A DNA stretch of 64,000 nucleotides from CAXNKG01 sp964202965 (lineage in GTDB: Bacteria; Acidobacteriota; Vicinamibacteria; Vicinamibacterales; UBA2999): positions 1-64,000 of the forward strand of contig CAXNKG010000003.1 of NCBI GenBank assembly GCA_964202965.1. Direction: 5' to 3'. Below the pieces are notes generated by a model. That model made no database searches. It was not told the origin of the DNA and saw nothing but the letters and a program-made list of their open reading frames with translations. Made by a program: the position numbers and the translations under genes. Each line of letters opens with the position of its first letter. Positions within the stretch are counted from its first letter, which is position 1. Shown here piece after piece: positions 7,893 to 16,823 of this stretch.

Positions 7893-10255
7893 CGCACCGT
7901 CACCGCCGGGACCTGGCCGAACTGCAAGGACACCTGCGTGCCCCGCGGGCCGGCGGCGGCCCCGGTCACCGTCAGGTTCGCCGCCCCGCCCCCGACCGCA
8001 TCGAAGACGATGGCGGCGAGAAGTCCGGTTCCGGCGACGCCCGTCTGATCGCCGGTTCGCACGATGGCGATGTCGACCCGCCCGCTCGCGGCATCCACCT
8101 GCTGGGTGAACGCCGCCTGCACGCCACCGGTTCGCAGGAAGCTGCCCTCCTGCACCGTTCGCACGCGCAGTGCGGCCGGGTTGAACGTGATCGTGAGCGT
8201 CACGCTCGACAGCTGCGACGCGCCGGCGATCGACACCGGCACCGTGTACGGCCCTGCGCCGACGCGGAACTCGGGTCCCGGGGGCGACAGGAGGATCTGT
8301 CCTCCGCTCGCGACGCTGGCGACGGCAACCGGTGGCTGCGGCGGCGCCGGGGCGGCGGGCAGTGTGGCCGTGCCGGGGACCTGCGAACTGCCAGGAGGCG
8401 CGGCGACCGCCCCGGCAGTGCCGGCCGCGGCCGGCGCGGCGCCTGGAGGCACAACGACTGGCGCGGCGGGCGTCGTGGCCGCGGGCGTCTCGTCCACGGC
8501 CGGCGCGGCAATCAGCGGCGGCGGCCCGCCGAGACCCAGGCTCTGCTGCGACCCGATGAAAATGGGACTTACGTCCTCCAGCGTCAGCTCCTGCGTGCGC
8601 ACGATGCGTGGCGTTAGGAGCATGACGATGTCGGTCTGCGCGATGCGATTGGTGTTGGACGCGAAGAGATTCCGGAGGATGGGAATCCGGATAAGACCGG
8701 GAACGCCGGAAATCGAGCGGCGGTCTTCCTCGCGAAGCAATCCCGCCAGAAGATTGGATTCGCCGTCACGCAGCCGGAGCCGCGTCTGCACGCGCCGCGA
8801 TCCGAACGACGGAAGCTCCTGCCCCGCAATCGAGATGTTGCCCCCGAGCGTACTGTTCTCGACAGTCAGGTCGAGGATGATGTCGCCCTCGAAGGTGACG
8901 CGTGGCGTCATCTGCACGTTGACGCCGACGTCCTTGTAATTGAACGACGTCAGCGGGTTGAAATTCGCGCCGCCCTGGCCGATTGGCGTGAAGACCGTCG
9001 CCGGCACGGGAATCTGATCGCCCAGGTTGAGCGTGATCTGCTGCCCCTCGGCGCCCCGAAGCTGGGGCTTCGCGATGAGGCGCGTCTCCGAGTCGGACTC
9101 CAGGAAGTCGACCACAGCCGACGGCACCGACAGGTAGAAGTCAGCGGTCGAAATACCGCGGCTGATCGTGTTCAGGTTGAACGGCGCCGGGCTGAGCGCG
9201 CCGGCGTCGCCGCGCGGGTCGGACTCGGGCGAGAAGGCGCCGCCGATCGCGAACTGCGACAGGTCGATGCCGAACTGCTTTGCCCGGTCGCGGTTGACCT
9301 CCATGATCTGGACGTCCACGACGATCTCCGCCTTCGGGTTGTCGTTCTGCTGGACGATCCGCTCGATGATCTGGACGATCGTGGCGCCGGCGCGAACGGT
9401 GATCGTGTTGTTGGTCTTATTGGCGACGATCTGGGGCGCCACGGCCAGCGCGGGAATACGGATGATGCCGTTGAGGATCTGTGCCACCTCGGTGGCATCG
9501 GCGTGGGAAATAAAGAAGGTCCGGATCACCTGTTCCTCGTACAGCGCGCGCTTCTGCGCGTTGTCGGGAATCACCATGATCGTCCGCTCGTTGATGACCT
9601 TGTAGAACAGCTGGTTCGCCGCGAGAATCTGGCTCAGGGACTGCTCGAACGTGACGCCGCGCATCTGCACGGTGTAGCTGCGATCGGCGTAGTCGCGCTC
9701 GAACGTGACGTTGATGCCGGCCGACATCCCCATCGAATTCAGGATGTCGCGGAGGCTGGCGTTGTTGAAGACGACGTCGATCGGCTCCCGCGAGGCCGGG
9801 TTGAGCAGCGGCTCCGGGTTCTGGTTGGCGGCCCGCTGCAGCTGCTGGATCGTCGGCGTCGGGCGGGCGGCCTCGGCCAGATCCCGCAGCCGCCGCTCCA
9901 TCTCGATCACCTTGCCGGCGATCTGACGGTTCGTCGGGTCGTACGCGCTGGCCCGCCGGTACTCCCGGAGCGCGTCCTCAAACTGGAGGCGCGCTTCGAG
10001 CAGACGCGCCTGGTCGAGATGCCGCGTCGAGGCATTCAGCATCGCGCGCTCGAGCGCGATCCGATAGTCGATCCGGTCCGGATCTGCCTGGACCGCCTGC
10101 CGGTAGTGCTCGACTGCCGCATCCCAGTCGCCGGCACGTACCGCCGCATCGCCCCGGCCGAAGGAGCGCGACCCGCCGCACGCCGCGAGCGTCAGCGCGA
10201 CGAGGAGCAGCGCGAGCAGCCGGAAGCCGGGTTGTACGTGTCGTAGATGCATCAT
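7889..10255 (-). CDS. Secretin (GspD/PilQ family) lipoprotein with TPR and C-terminal cohesin-like domain
   Basis: This 788-aa outer-membrane channel subunit has a lipobox LAAC with acylated C26, TPR repeats at about 33-110 (WDAAVEHYRQAVQADPD; EDALREYRRASAYDPTN), secretin N-domains at about 157-310 (including VVFNNASLRDILNSM) and the secretin core at about 311-553 (VDVQIMEVNRDRAKQFGI; GDQIPVPATVF; VPGLIRIPILRNLF; LLTPRIV). A Pro/Ala-rich linker (571-650) leads to a cohesin-like domain (about 653-786, FRVGAGPYTVPVSIAGAS, VTLTITFNPAALRVRTV). TPR units fused to the secretin may replace a separate pilotin or PilF-like factor; the cohesin-like end could face the surface. Both roles are inference. 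It overlaps both neighbouring genes by 4 bp. Confidence 0.9.
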   Translation of the reverse strand: MMHLRHVQPGFRLLALLLVALTLAACGGSRSFGRGDAAVRAGDWDAAVEHYRQAVQADPDRIDYRIALERAMLNASTRHLDQARLLEARLQFEDALREYRRASAYDPTNRQIAGKVIEMERRLRDLAEAARPTPTIQQLQRAANQNPEPLLNPASREPIDVVFNNASLRDILNSMGMSAGINVTFERDYADRSYTVQMRGVTFEQSLSQILAANQLFYKVINERTIMVIPDNAQKRALYEEQVIRTFFISHADATEVAQILNGIIRIPALAVAPQIVANKTNNTITVRAGATIVQIIERIVQQNDNPKAEIVVDVQIMEVNRDRAKQFGIDLSQFAIGGAFSPESDPRGDAGALSPAPFNLNTISRGISTADFYLSVPSAVVDFLESDSETRLIAKPQLRGAEGQQITLNLGDQIPVPATVFTPIGQGGANFNPLTSFNYKDVGVNVQMTPRVTFEGDIILDLTVENSTLGGNISIAGQELPSFGSRRVQTRLRLRDGESNLLAGLLREEDRRSISGVPGLIRIPILRNLFASNTNRIAQTDIVMLLTPRIVRTQELTLEDVSPIFIGSQQSLGLGGPPPLIAAPAVDETPAATTPAAPVVVPPGAAPAAAGTAGAVAAPPGSSQVPGTATLPAAPAPPQPPVAVASVASGGQILLSPPGPEFRVGAGPYTVPVSIAGASQLSSVTLTITFNPAALRVRTVQEGSFLRTGGVQAAFTQQVDAASGRVDIAIVRTGDQTGVAGTGLLAAIVFDAVGGGAANLTVTGAAAGPRGTQVSLQFGQVPAVTVR

Positions 10256-10806
10256 TGTCCTGCGAGGCGAACCGTCTGCCGGCCCCGGCCGTCGACGTAG
10301 GCCAGTTCTACCGCCTCAGGGCCGACTTTCAGCAGACGATAGCGGCCTTCGATGGTATCGCCTTCTTTCCCATAGACGACGTTGCCGCGGCCGTCGCTCA
10401 AAATGGCCACGCGTCCGGCCTGGGAGGGCGCGTCCAGCAGTCCGATGAAGCGCAGCTCAATCGGCGGGGGCGGCGGCGGACCAGCCGGCACCGCCGGCCT
10501 TGAGATGGCAGCCGCCGCGGGCGGCGGAGAGGGCGCCGGCGCCGCGGGACGGGGGGCTGGCGGCCGGGCCTGAAACCGGAATGGATCGCGCGCCGGTTCG
10601 CCGAGTTCCGGGCGACCCTGCCTGAGGAGCTCAAGCCGGAGGTCGCTCACCGGAAGACTGCCGCCCCTTCGCCCCGGCGCCGCGGCCCGGCCAGCCGGCG
10701 CAACCCTTGGTACGACCTCGTCGTCCCGGCTCATCAGCAGCGACAGGAGCAGCACCGCCGCAAGACCTGACGCCGCCATCATCCCTTTACGCGACGCCCA
10801 CGTCAT
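10252..10806 (-). CDS. PilP/GspC-like inner-membrane linker protein
   Basis: This 184-aa protein has one N-terminal membrane helix (MMAASGLAAVLLLSLLM), a Pro/Ala-rich spacer (about residues 82-125) and a C-terminal small beta domain (IELRFIGLLDAPSQAGRVAILSDGRGNVVYGKEGDTIEGRYRLLKVGPEAVELAYVDG). This is the layout of PilP and of the GspC homology region, which connect the inner-membrane platform to the secretin N0 domain. Position between PilO and the secretin fits exactly. Sequence identity to PilP itself looks weak, so the call rests on domain pattern and synteny. Confidence 0.75.
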   Translation of the reverse strand: MTWASRKGMMAASGLAAVLLLSLLMSRDDEVVPRVAPAGRAAAPGRRGGSLPVSDLRLELLRQGRPELGEPARDPFRFQARPPAPRPAAPAPSPPPAAAAISRPAVPAGPPPPPPIELRFIGLLDAPSQAGRVAILSDGRGNVVYGKEGDTIEGRYRLLKVGPEAVELAYVDGRGRQTVRLAGQ

Positions 10807-11393
10807 GACACCCCGGCACTGCGGTAGTAGGTCGACAGGTCGAGGGTGACGACCAGCGAGCCGCCGCCGTCGGCGCCCTCGGCAAGCTGGACGTTATCGA
10901 TCACGACGAACTCGGGCGCGGTCTCCAGCTGGTAGATGAAGTCGCGCATATTCGCGTACGTCCCGCTCAGGACCAGCTGAATCTGCAGGCGCGTGAGCGT
11001 GCTGTCGGTTTCGACCACCGGCGCGTACGTCGCCCGCTGGTAGCTGAGATCCGACTCGCGCGCCAGCTGCGCCAGCCGCAGATAGGTCAGCCGCCGCGCC
11101 CCGGAGAGGTTCTGGGGGAGCACGTCGGCATAGAACGTTGTCAGCTCCGACGATGCGCGAGACTTGCCCGTCAGCGTCCCCGACGCGGTGGCGTGTTCGG
11201 CCCGCGCCGCCGCCAGCGACTGCTCCGCGGCCTGTTCGCGCTCGGCGACATTGGCCACGCGCTCCGAGAGGGGATAGACGACGAGCGCGTACACGAGCAG
11301 ATTCGCGGCGAGTGCCACGCCAAGCCCGATGACGAGGCGGCGGTGCTCGGCCACCGCGCGGCGGACGAGCGGGAGGCCGTGGGTCGAATCCAT
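10803..11393 (-). CDS. pilO: Type IV pilus assembly protein PilO
   Basis: The start is the ATG at 11393, in a TAATG overlap with pilN; the longer open frame upstream is antiparallel noise within pilN. The 196-aa product has a short cytoplasmic N-terminus, one membrane helix (LVIGLGVALAANLLVYALVVYPL), a coiled-coil segment (VANVAEREQAAEQSLAAARAEH) and a ferredoxin-like C-terminal domain (LPQNLSGARRLTYLRLAQLARES; IQLVLSGTYANMRDFIYQLETAPEFVVIDNVQL). PilO pairs with PilN in the inner-membrane alignment complex between the motor and the secretin. Confidence 0.85.
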   Translation of the reverse strand: MDSTHGLPLVRRAVAEHRRLVIGLGVALAANLLVYALVVYPLSERVANVAEREQAAEQSLAAARAEHATASGTLTGKSRASSELTTFYADVLPQNLSGARRLTYLRLAQLARESDLSYQRATYAPVVETDSTLTRLQIQLVLSGTYANMRDFIYQLETAPEFVVIDNVQLAEGADGGGSLVVTLDLSTYYRSAGVS

Positions 11394-11983
11394 TACTGGC
11401 CGCCCCCCTGCGCGGGAGGAGCGGTGCGCGGCGGCGGAACGTACGTGCCCCGGATGACGGCCGCGATCAGCCCGGCGTCGCCCGTCTGCTCCTGAATCGA
11501 CAGCACGTCGCGGAACCCACCGCGATCCTCGAGCGATTCGATGAACGCGTCGAGGTCCTCGGGGCGGCGGGCCTCGACGCCGATGGCGATGACGAAGTCG
11601 CCGTTCGACTCCAGCCGCGGCTGGACCGCCGTCACGCGCACATCGGGAGGCAGGGTCGCTTCGAAGTGCGCGAAGAGATCCGTCCACGAGAAGGCCCGCT
11701 GGTCGATGATCGCGTTCGCTTCGCGGGCCGCGTTGGCGACCACCGAGAGCTCCTCGGCATTGATCTGCGACCGGATCCGAACCGCCTCGGCCTGCAGGCG
11801 CTCCGCCTCGGTCTCCGCCTCGGACGCGCTGGCCCCGAGCGTGTACTGGCTGAGGCCCAGGCGCACGGTCTGCACGCCGTTGAAGAACGTCAGGCCGACG
11901 GCCAGCGCGGCCACCACGCCGATGACAACGTGCGCGACGCGCACGTTGTAGAACGGCCTCGTGCCGAGGTTGATCTGCAGCAT
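11393..11983 (-). CDS. pilN: Type IV pilus assembly protein PilN
   Basis: This 196-aa protein begins MLQINLGTRPFYN, close to the conserved PilN motif (I-N-L-x-P-x) that binds PilM. It has a membrane helix (VAHVVIGVVAALAVGLTFFNGV), a coiled-coil and a C-terminal ferredoxin-like domain (LFAHFEATLPPDVRVTAVQPRLESNGDFVIAIGVEARRPEDLDAFIESLED). It forms the inner-membrane heterodimer with PilO. The gene overlaps pilM and pilO by single bases, implying translational coupling and stoichiometric production. Confidence 0.88.
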   Translation of the reverse strand: MLQINLGTRPFYNVRVAHVVIGVVAALAVGLTFFNGVQTVRLGLSQYTLGASASEAETEAERLQAEAVRIRSQINAEELSVVANAAREANAIIDQRAFSWTDLFAHFEATLPPDVRVTAVQPRLESNGDFVIAIGVEARRPEDLDAFIESLEDRGGFRDVLSIQEQTGDAGLIAAVIRGTYVPPPRTAPPAQGGGQ

Positions 11984-12945
11984 CAGGCGTTCACTCTGTC
12001 GGCCGTGCGCAACAGCATGCCGGCGAGCGGGGCGAGGCCGTCGCGAAGGAGCGGCCCGGTCGTCGTCATCTCCGGCAGCGCGACGGCCAGCGCCGCATCG
12101 ATCGGGTCCACACGTGCGCCGAGCCGCTCTTCGAGCGCCTGCCGTGCCGCCTCGACGGCGCCGGGCGCCCGGCCGCTGCCCCCGAGCAGTACGCCCGTGA
12201 ACCCGTCGCCCGACAGGCGATCCTGGTAGTACATCGCCGTCTGGTGCACGACGTCGGTGAGGCTCTCCTCGTCGCCTTCGGGGCGATTCCGGAAGAACGT
12301 GAGCTCGCCCGAGCGCACGATGCCGATGGACGTGTACTCAGGACGCATGTGCACGACGAGCCAGTCGCCCGCGCGCACGCGTGGCGCGGCGAGCGCCAGG
12401 TTGATCACGGAAAACGTGGCAATGTCCACGAGGCCGGCGTGCGCGCCCGCGGCCGCGCAGACCTCTTCGTACTCCGCGATGACATCTCTGCGCGCCAGGA
12501 CGACGACAAACTCGCCCCCGCCATCCGCGCTCCTGCTGCCGGCCGTGTACGACACGGCGGCCTCCTCGATCGGAAACGGGGCCGCCTTGCGCACCTGCCA
12601 CCGCACCAGTTGATCGAGATCGTCGCGGCGCGAAGGAACGTGATCGAAGCGCACCACCGACACCTTGGCGGCGACGTCGGGAATGACGAGCGCCACGCGG
12701 GCGGGCCTCCGCTCGAGCCGATCGAACACCGTCCGCAGGGACGCGACGACCGAGGCGCGGTCGAGGATGTTGTGGGTCGTGAGGGATGCCGCGATCGCCT
12801 GCGAGGGCAGGATGTCCACGGCGAACGACTGCATGGCCGGCGCGCCGCCGCGCGTGGACAGCGTCGCGGCGGAGACGCGCGACGGCGCGATCTCGACCGC
12901 GGCGTCCGGCGCCGGACTGGCCAGCCAGGAGGTAAGCAGGCTCAT
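11983..12945 (-). CDS. pilM: Type IV pilus assembly ATPase-fold protein PilM
   Basis: This 320-aa protein is an actin/FtsA-like fold member. It contains the PilM-type segments VALVIPDVAAKVSVVRFDHVP, LVRWQVRKAAPFPIEEAAVSY, AGLVDIATFSVINLAL and LTDVVHQTAMYYQDRL, with GVLLGGSGR near the end. PilM sits on the cytoplasmic face, binds the PilN N-terminus and links the pilus platform to the motor ATPase. The N-terminal nucleotide loop is poorly conserved compared with classic PilM. It overlaps pilB by 4 bp and pilN by 1 bp. Confidence 0.85.
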   Translation of the reverse strand: MSLLTSWLASPAPDAAVEIAPSRVSAATLSTRGGAPAMQSFAVDILPSQAIAASLTTHNILDRASVVASLRTVFDRLERRPARVALVIPDVAAKVSVVRFDHVPSRRDDLDQLVRWQVRKAAPFPIEEAAVSYTAGSRSADGGGEFVVVLARRDVIAEYEEVCAAAGAHAGLVDIATFSVINLALAAPRVRAGDWLVVHMRPEYTSIGIVRSGELTFFRNRPEGDEESLTDVVHQTAMYYQDRLSGDGFTGVLLGGSGRAPGAVEAARQALEERLGARVDPIDAALAVALPEMTTTGPLLRDGLAPLAGMLLRTADRVNA

Positions 12946-14567
12946 TCGACGAACGTCACCTTGTTGATTTCACGCAGTGTCGACTGGCCGAGCAGGACCT
13001 TCTCGACCGCGGACTCCCTCAGGAACCGCATGCCTTCCTCCCCCGCCGTCTTCTTGATCTCGGAGATAGGGCGCCGTTCGAGGATCATCTCACGGATGGG
13101 GTCGGACAAATTGAGGAGCTCGCAGATGGCGGTTCGCCCCTTGAAGCCCGTTCCGCCGCAGTCGATGCAACCGGCGCCCTCGAAGAACTGGTGCGTGTCC
13201 GCGTAGGCCGGATCAATCCCGGAATCCTCGAGCGCCTTCCGGTCAAGACGCACCGGCCGCTTGCACTGCACGCAGATCAGCCGGACCAGGCGCTGCGCCA
13301 TCACGCAGTTGAGCGCGGATACGAACTGGTAGGGCTCCACTCCCATGTTCAGGAAGCGGCCGAGCACGTCCAGCACGTTGTTGGCGTGAACCGTGGTGAA
13401 GACCAGATGCCCGGTCAGCGCCGACTGGATCGCAATCTGCGCCGTCTCGGGATCCCTGATCTCGCCGACCATGATCTTGTCGGGGTCGTGGCGGAGGATC
13501 GACCGCAGGCCGCGCGCGAACGTCAGCCCCTTCTTCTCGTTAATCGGAATCTGCGTGATCCCGGACAACTGATACTCGACGGGGTCCTCAATCGTGATGA
13601 TCTTGTCTTCGATCGACCGGATCTCCGACAGCGCCGCGTAGAGCGTCGTGGTCTTGCCAGACCCGGTCGGGCCGGTCACGAGGACCATGCCGTACGGTTC
13701 GTGGATGTACTTGCGGAACCGTTTGAGCTCGGCTTCGGGAAAGCCCAGGATGTCGAGCGTCAGGTCGGTGAACTGCTCGCTGATCGATTCCTTGTCGAGA
13801 ATGCGGATGACGGCGTCCTCGCCGTGGACGCTCGGCATGATCGAGACGCGGAAGTCGATCGTCTTGCCGGGCATGCGCACTTTGAAGCGCCCGTCCTGCG
13901 GGACGCGCTTCTCCGCGATGTCGAGCTCCGCCATGACCTTGACGCGGGAGATGATCGAGCTGTGGAAGTGCTTCGCGATCGGACGCATCGCAGGCTGCAG
14001 TACGCCGTCGATCCGGTACTTCACGTGGACGGCATCGTCCGCGGTCTCGATGTGGATGTCGCTCGCCCGCCGCTGGATGGCCGTGTAGATCGTCGAATCC
14101 ACGAGCTTGATGATCGGGCTGATGTCGCTCGTCAGCCGCTCGACCGTGAGATTGTCCTCGGCGCCCTCGTCTTCCTTGAGGACCTGCAGCTCGAACCCTT
14201 CGGTCGCGTCCTCGAGCACCCGCTGCGAGCTCTCGCTCTTCTTCAGGATCGACTGAATCGCCGACGGCGCGCCGACGGTGACCCGCACCGGCGTGCCCAG
14301 GACCACCCCGAGCTCGTCGATCATCGGCAGGTCGGTCGGGTCGGAGACGACAATGACCAGCGCGCGGCCGTCTCTCCGGTGCGGCACGAAGCCGTAGCGC
14401 AGCATCAGGTCCGCGGGAATCGTCCGGAACAGCTCCTGGTCGATCCGGAAGTTGTCCATGTCGACGAACTCGAGCCGGTAGCGCTCGGCGAGCTTGCGCG
14501 CCCGCGCGGTCTCCGCCGAGTAGTCCTCAGGGGTCTGAACGAGGTGGTCCGGATCGATAGTCGCCAC
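12942..14567 (-). CDS. pilB: PilB/GspE-family assembly ATPase
   Basis: This is the extension motor of the pilus/secretion machine. The open frame reaches 15068, but the upstream part is antisense-like and overlaps pilC, so I choose the GTG at 14567, which has GGGAGG upstream and lies two bases past the pilC stop. The 541-aa product has a GspE N-terminal domain (about 1-150), Walker A GPTGSGKTT (299-307), an Asp box and the GEIRD Walker B region (about 365-372), His box HANN, and a zinc-binding Cys4 loop (C432, C435, C467, C470). No PilT retraction ATPase is present in the window. Confidence 0.92.
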   Translation of the reverse strand: MATIDPDHLVQTPEDYSAETARARKLAERYRLEFVDMDNFRIDQELFRTIPADLMLRYGFVPHRRDGRALVIVVSDPTDLPMIDELGVVLGTPVRVTVGAPSAIQSILKKSESSQRVLEDATEGFELQVLKEDEGAEDNLTVERLTSDISPIIKLVDSTIYTAIQRRASDIHIETADDAVHVKYRIDGVLQPAMRPIAKHFHSSIISRVKVMAELDIAEKRVPQDGRFKVRMPGKTIDFRVSIMPSVHGEDAVIRILDKESISEQFTDLTLDILGFPEAELKRFRKYIHEPYGMVLVTGPTGSGKTTTLYAALSEIRSIEDKIITIEDPVEYQLSGITQIPINEKKGLTFARGLRSILRHDPDKIMVGEIRDPETAQIAIQSALTGHLVFTTVHANNVLDVLGRFLNMGVEPYQFVSALNCVMAQRLVRLICVQCKRPVRLDRKALEDSGIDPAYADTHQFFEGAGCIDCGGTGFKGRTAICELLNLSDPIREMILERRPISEIKKTAGEEGMRFLRESAVEKVLLGQSTLREINKVTFVE

Positions 14568-14569
14568 GT

Positions 14570-15781
14570 CTACCCTCCCATGACCGAGCTGAGCTCGAAG
14601 AGCGGCATGTAGAGCGCCAGCACCACGGCGGCAATCACGACGCCCATGATGACCAGGATTACCGGCTCGATGATCGTAATGAACCGGCTGACCTCGGTCT
14701 CGATCTCTTCGTCGTAGAAGTCCGCAAGGCTGTTCAGCATCTCCTGCAGCGCGCCCGTCGATTCGCCAACTTCCACCATCTTGACCGCCACGTCCGGGAA
14801 CACGCCCCGCGCCAGGAGCGCGGCCGCGAAACTCTCGCCTTCCCTGACGCGCTGCGTGACGACCGCGATCTCGCCGGCCAGGTGCTTGTTGGACATCGCG
14901 CTCCCGGCAATCTCCAGCGCGTTCACGAGCGGAATGCCGCCGCCGATGAGTGTCGCCAGCGTGCGCGACAACTGCGACACCGCGAACTTCCGGACCGATG
15001 CTCCGGCCCACGGCAGCGTCAGGAGCAGCCGGTCGGCGTGCGCGCGCTGTTCGGGCCGCCGCACCCATGCGGCGACCGACACGACCATGGTGACGACGCC
15101 CACGGTCAGCAGCAGGAGGTTGTCCACGATGATGTTGGAGATTCCGACGATGACACGGGTCGACAGGGGAAGCTCGCGCTCGTAGCTCGCGTAGAAGCCG
15201 GAGAACGCGGGGACCACGCGCACGACGATGATCCCGATGAGCACAATCATCAGCGTCACGAGGATCGCGGGATAGATCAGCGCCGAGATCGTCCGCCGCT
15301 TCACCGCGCCGATGATCTTTTCGTAGGCCACGTAGCGCCGGATGACGGCGTCGAGACTGCCGCTGCGCTCCCCGGCCATCAGGGAAACGGGATAGACCGC
15401 CGGGAACAGTCCCGCATGCTCGGCAAAGGCGTCGGAGAGCGCCGTGCCGGCCTTCACGTGCTCGTGGACCCCGTCGAGCACCGCCTTGAACGTGGGATGG
15501 GCGACCCGCTGCCGCAGGATGTCGAGCGACTGCACGAGCGGCATACCCGCCTTGAGCAGCGTCGCGAGCTCCTGGTTGAAGACGATGAAGTCCTGCCTGG
15601 GGATGCGCCGGCGTCGCGGACCGCCCAGGGCGAGCGAGGTCAGCCCTCCCCGTCGCTGAAGGGCCAGGACGTACAACCCCTTCTCCTCCAGCTCCTTGCG
15701 GAGGTGAGACTCGCTGTCGGCCACGTAGACGCCCTCGATGACGTCCCCCGTCGCCGTGCCGAGCCTACAGCGGAATTCCAT
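14570..15781 (-). CDS. pilC: PilC/GspF inner-membrane platform protein
   Basis: This 403-aa protein has an N-terminal segment (MEFRCRLGTATGDVIEGVYVADSESHLRKELEEKG) followed by two GspF repeats, each with the cytoplasmic helical bundle (RIPRQDFIVFNQELATLLKAGMPLVQSLDILRQR; FAVSQLSRTLATLIGGGIPLVNALEIAG) and membrane helices (YPAILVTLMIVLIGIIVVRVVPAF; IIEPVILVIMGVVIAAVVLALYMPLFELSSVMG). It converts motor ATPase movement into pseudopilin extraction. It is the first gene of the 11-gene minus-strand operon; the 160 bp upstream should hold its promoter, but I saw no convincing -35/-10 pair there. Confidence 0.92.
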   Translation of the reverse strand: MEFRCRLGTATGDVIEGVYVADSESHLRKELEEKGLYVLALQRRGGLTSLALGGPRRRRIPRQDFIVFNQELATLLKAGMPLVQSLDILRQRVAHPTFKAVLDGVHEHVKAGTALSDAFAEHAGLFPAVYPVSLMAGERSGSLDAVIRRYVAYEKIIGAVKRRTISALIYPAILVTLMIVLIGIIVVRVVPAFSGFYASYERELPLSTRVIVGISNIIVDNLLLLTVGVVTMVVSVAAWVRRPEQRAHADRLLLTLPWAGASVRKFAVSQLSRTLATLIGGGIPLVNALEIAGSAMSNKHLAGEIAVVTQRVREGESFAAALLARGVFPDVAVKMVEVGESTGALQEMLNSLADFYDEEIETEVSRFITIIEPVILVIMGVVIAAVVLALYMPLFELSSVMGG

Positions 15782-15941
15782 CGATCAACTTTACCAACCT
15801 CATCCAGGCCAGACCGAACAGGGTGCCGGTACAGCCCCCCAAACTCCTTAGACCGGACTGACGCCGTCATGGACGGTCCGGAGGGCCAACAACGGCGCCG
15901 GCGCGTGCAGATGTGCGAACTGCCGCCCCCCCCCGTGGGGC
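15782..15941. other. Intergenic region upstream of the pilus operon
   Basis: This 160-bp gap separates the start of pilC from the 3' end of the downstream lipoprotein gene. It contains a run of nine C residues at 15926-15934 followed by GTGGGG, giving a short C4/G4 hairpin next to the lipoprotein stop, and a partial inverted pair (GACCG / CGGTC) near 15853-15880. I found no open frame and no convincing promoter. Confidence 0.4.
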
Positions 15942-16823
15942 TCAGGAAGGCTCGACGAACGCGCCGAAGACCCGAATCCCGAGTACGCGCGGGTCTCCAC
16001 TGTTCAGCGTCGGAACGAGCGCAGGCACAAACGTCTTATCGACCGACAGCGTCAGTGCCACGGTCTCACCGGCGCCAAGCAGCGCCGCCGGCAGCATCAC
16101 GCGTCGCTGGTCGCTGCCACCGGGGCCGAGGCCGAAGCTGTCGACGACGGTGTCGCCAAGGCGCAGGTCGATTCGCTGCGGTTCGACCCCCGCCACGGGC
16201 TGGTCGACCTGCAGGTACAGGCGCGCATCACGCTGCGGATTTCGAAAGGCAAGCGTGGCGCGGCCCATCGACCACCGCCATTCGCGGTCGTTGCCATCGG
16301 CTGGCACCTCCGTGTCGTGCCATCCGTCGGCGAACACCACCAGGTGGGGATCGCGGTCCAGCCGCATGTCAAAGGTGGCGACGTCATACGCGCGCTGCCC
16401 GTCCGTCCGTCCCGCGAGCGGCAGCCGCTCGCCCGTCGCGGGCGCAAACAGCCCGAGCTGTACCCGCGTCGTTCCGACGTACGGGAACTTCGGCACGAGG
16501 ATCCACCGCGAGTACTCGATGGTCGCTCCCGGCGCCCACTGGCGGACCGGTGTCGGCGGCTGATGGTCGTCGGTCCACATCAGTTCGCCGTCGCCGTCGA
16601 GGAAGTGCACGAATACCCAGTGCTCCGCGGCGAAGGCGGGCGCGTCGGGCGCAACGACGAAGCGGTACGTCACCTCGACCGGCGTCCCGATCGCGGCCGC
16701 CGTCTTGCTCAACGTGACCGTGGGCGTGGCGACGGGAGCCGCCGTGTCGGCCGCGCCGGAACATGCTGCCGCCCCTCCGGCCAGCAGCGCCGCGGCCAGA
16801 GCTCGAGTCCATCTGATGCGCAT
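15942..16823 (-). CDS. Lipoprotein of unknown function
   Basis: This 293-aa protein begins with a lipoprotein signal (MRIRWTRALAAALLAGGAAACSG) giving an acylated Cys at residue 21. The mature part looks like two beta-sandwich domains: residues 35-145 (VEVTYRFVVAPDAPAFAAEHWVFVHFLDGDGELMWTDDHQP; FPYVGTTRVQLGLFAP) and about 155-290 with a carbohydrate-binding-like pattern (WSMGRATLAFRNPQRDARLYLQVDQPV; LPAALLGAGETVALTLSVDKTF). Similar modules occur as accessory domains in acidobacterial glycosyltransferase or glycoside-hydrolase settings. I do not recognise a specific family. It is transcribed divergently from the microcompartment pair with only 45 bp between starts. Confidence 0.65.
   Translation of the reverse strand: MRIRWTRALAAALLAGGAAACSGAADTAAPVATPTVTLSKTAAAIGTPVEVTYRFVVAPDAPAFAAEHWVFVHFLDGDGELMWTDDHQPPTPVRQWAPGATIEYSRWILVPKFPYVGTTRVQLGLFAPATGERLPLAGRTDGQRAYDVATFDMRLDRDPHLVVFADGWHDTEVPADGNDREWRWSMGRATLAFRNPQRDARLYLQVDQPVAGVEPQRIDLRLGDTVVDSFGLGPGGSDQRRVMLPAALLGAGETVALTLSVDKTFVPALVPTLNSGDPRVLGIRVFGAFVEPS

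Noticed and set aside
14568..15068. N-terminal extension of PilB in the same frame
   Set aside because: It lies entirely over pilC in another frame, is Arg/Gly-rich and has no PilB-like sequence; the GTG at 14567 has a ribosome binding site.
15926..15940. Rho-independent terminator after the lipoprotein gene (C9 run with GTGGGG)
   Set aside because: The stem is only four base pairs and no T tract follows in either orientation.
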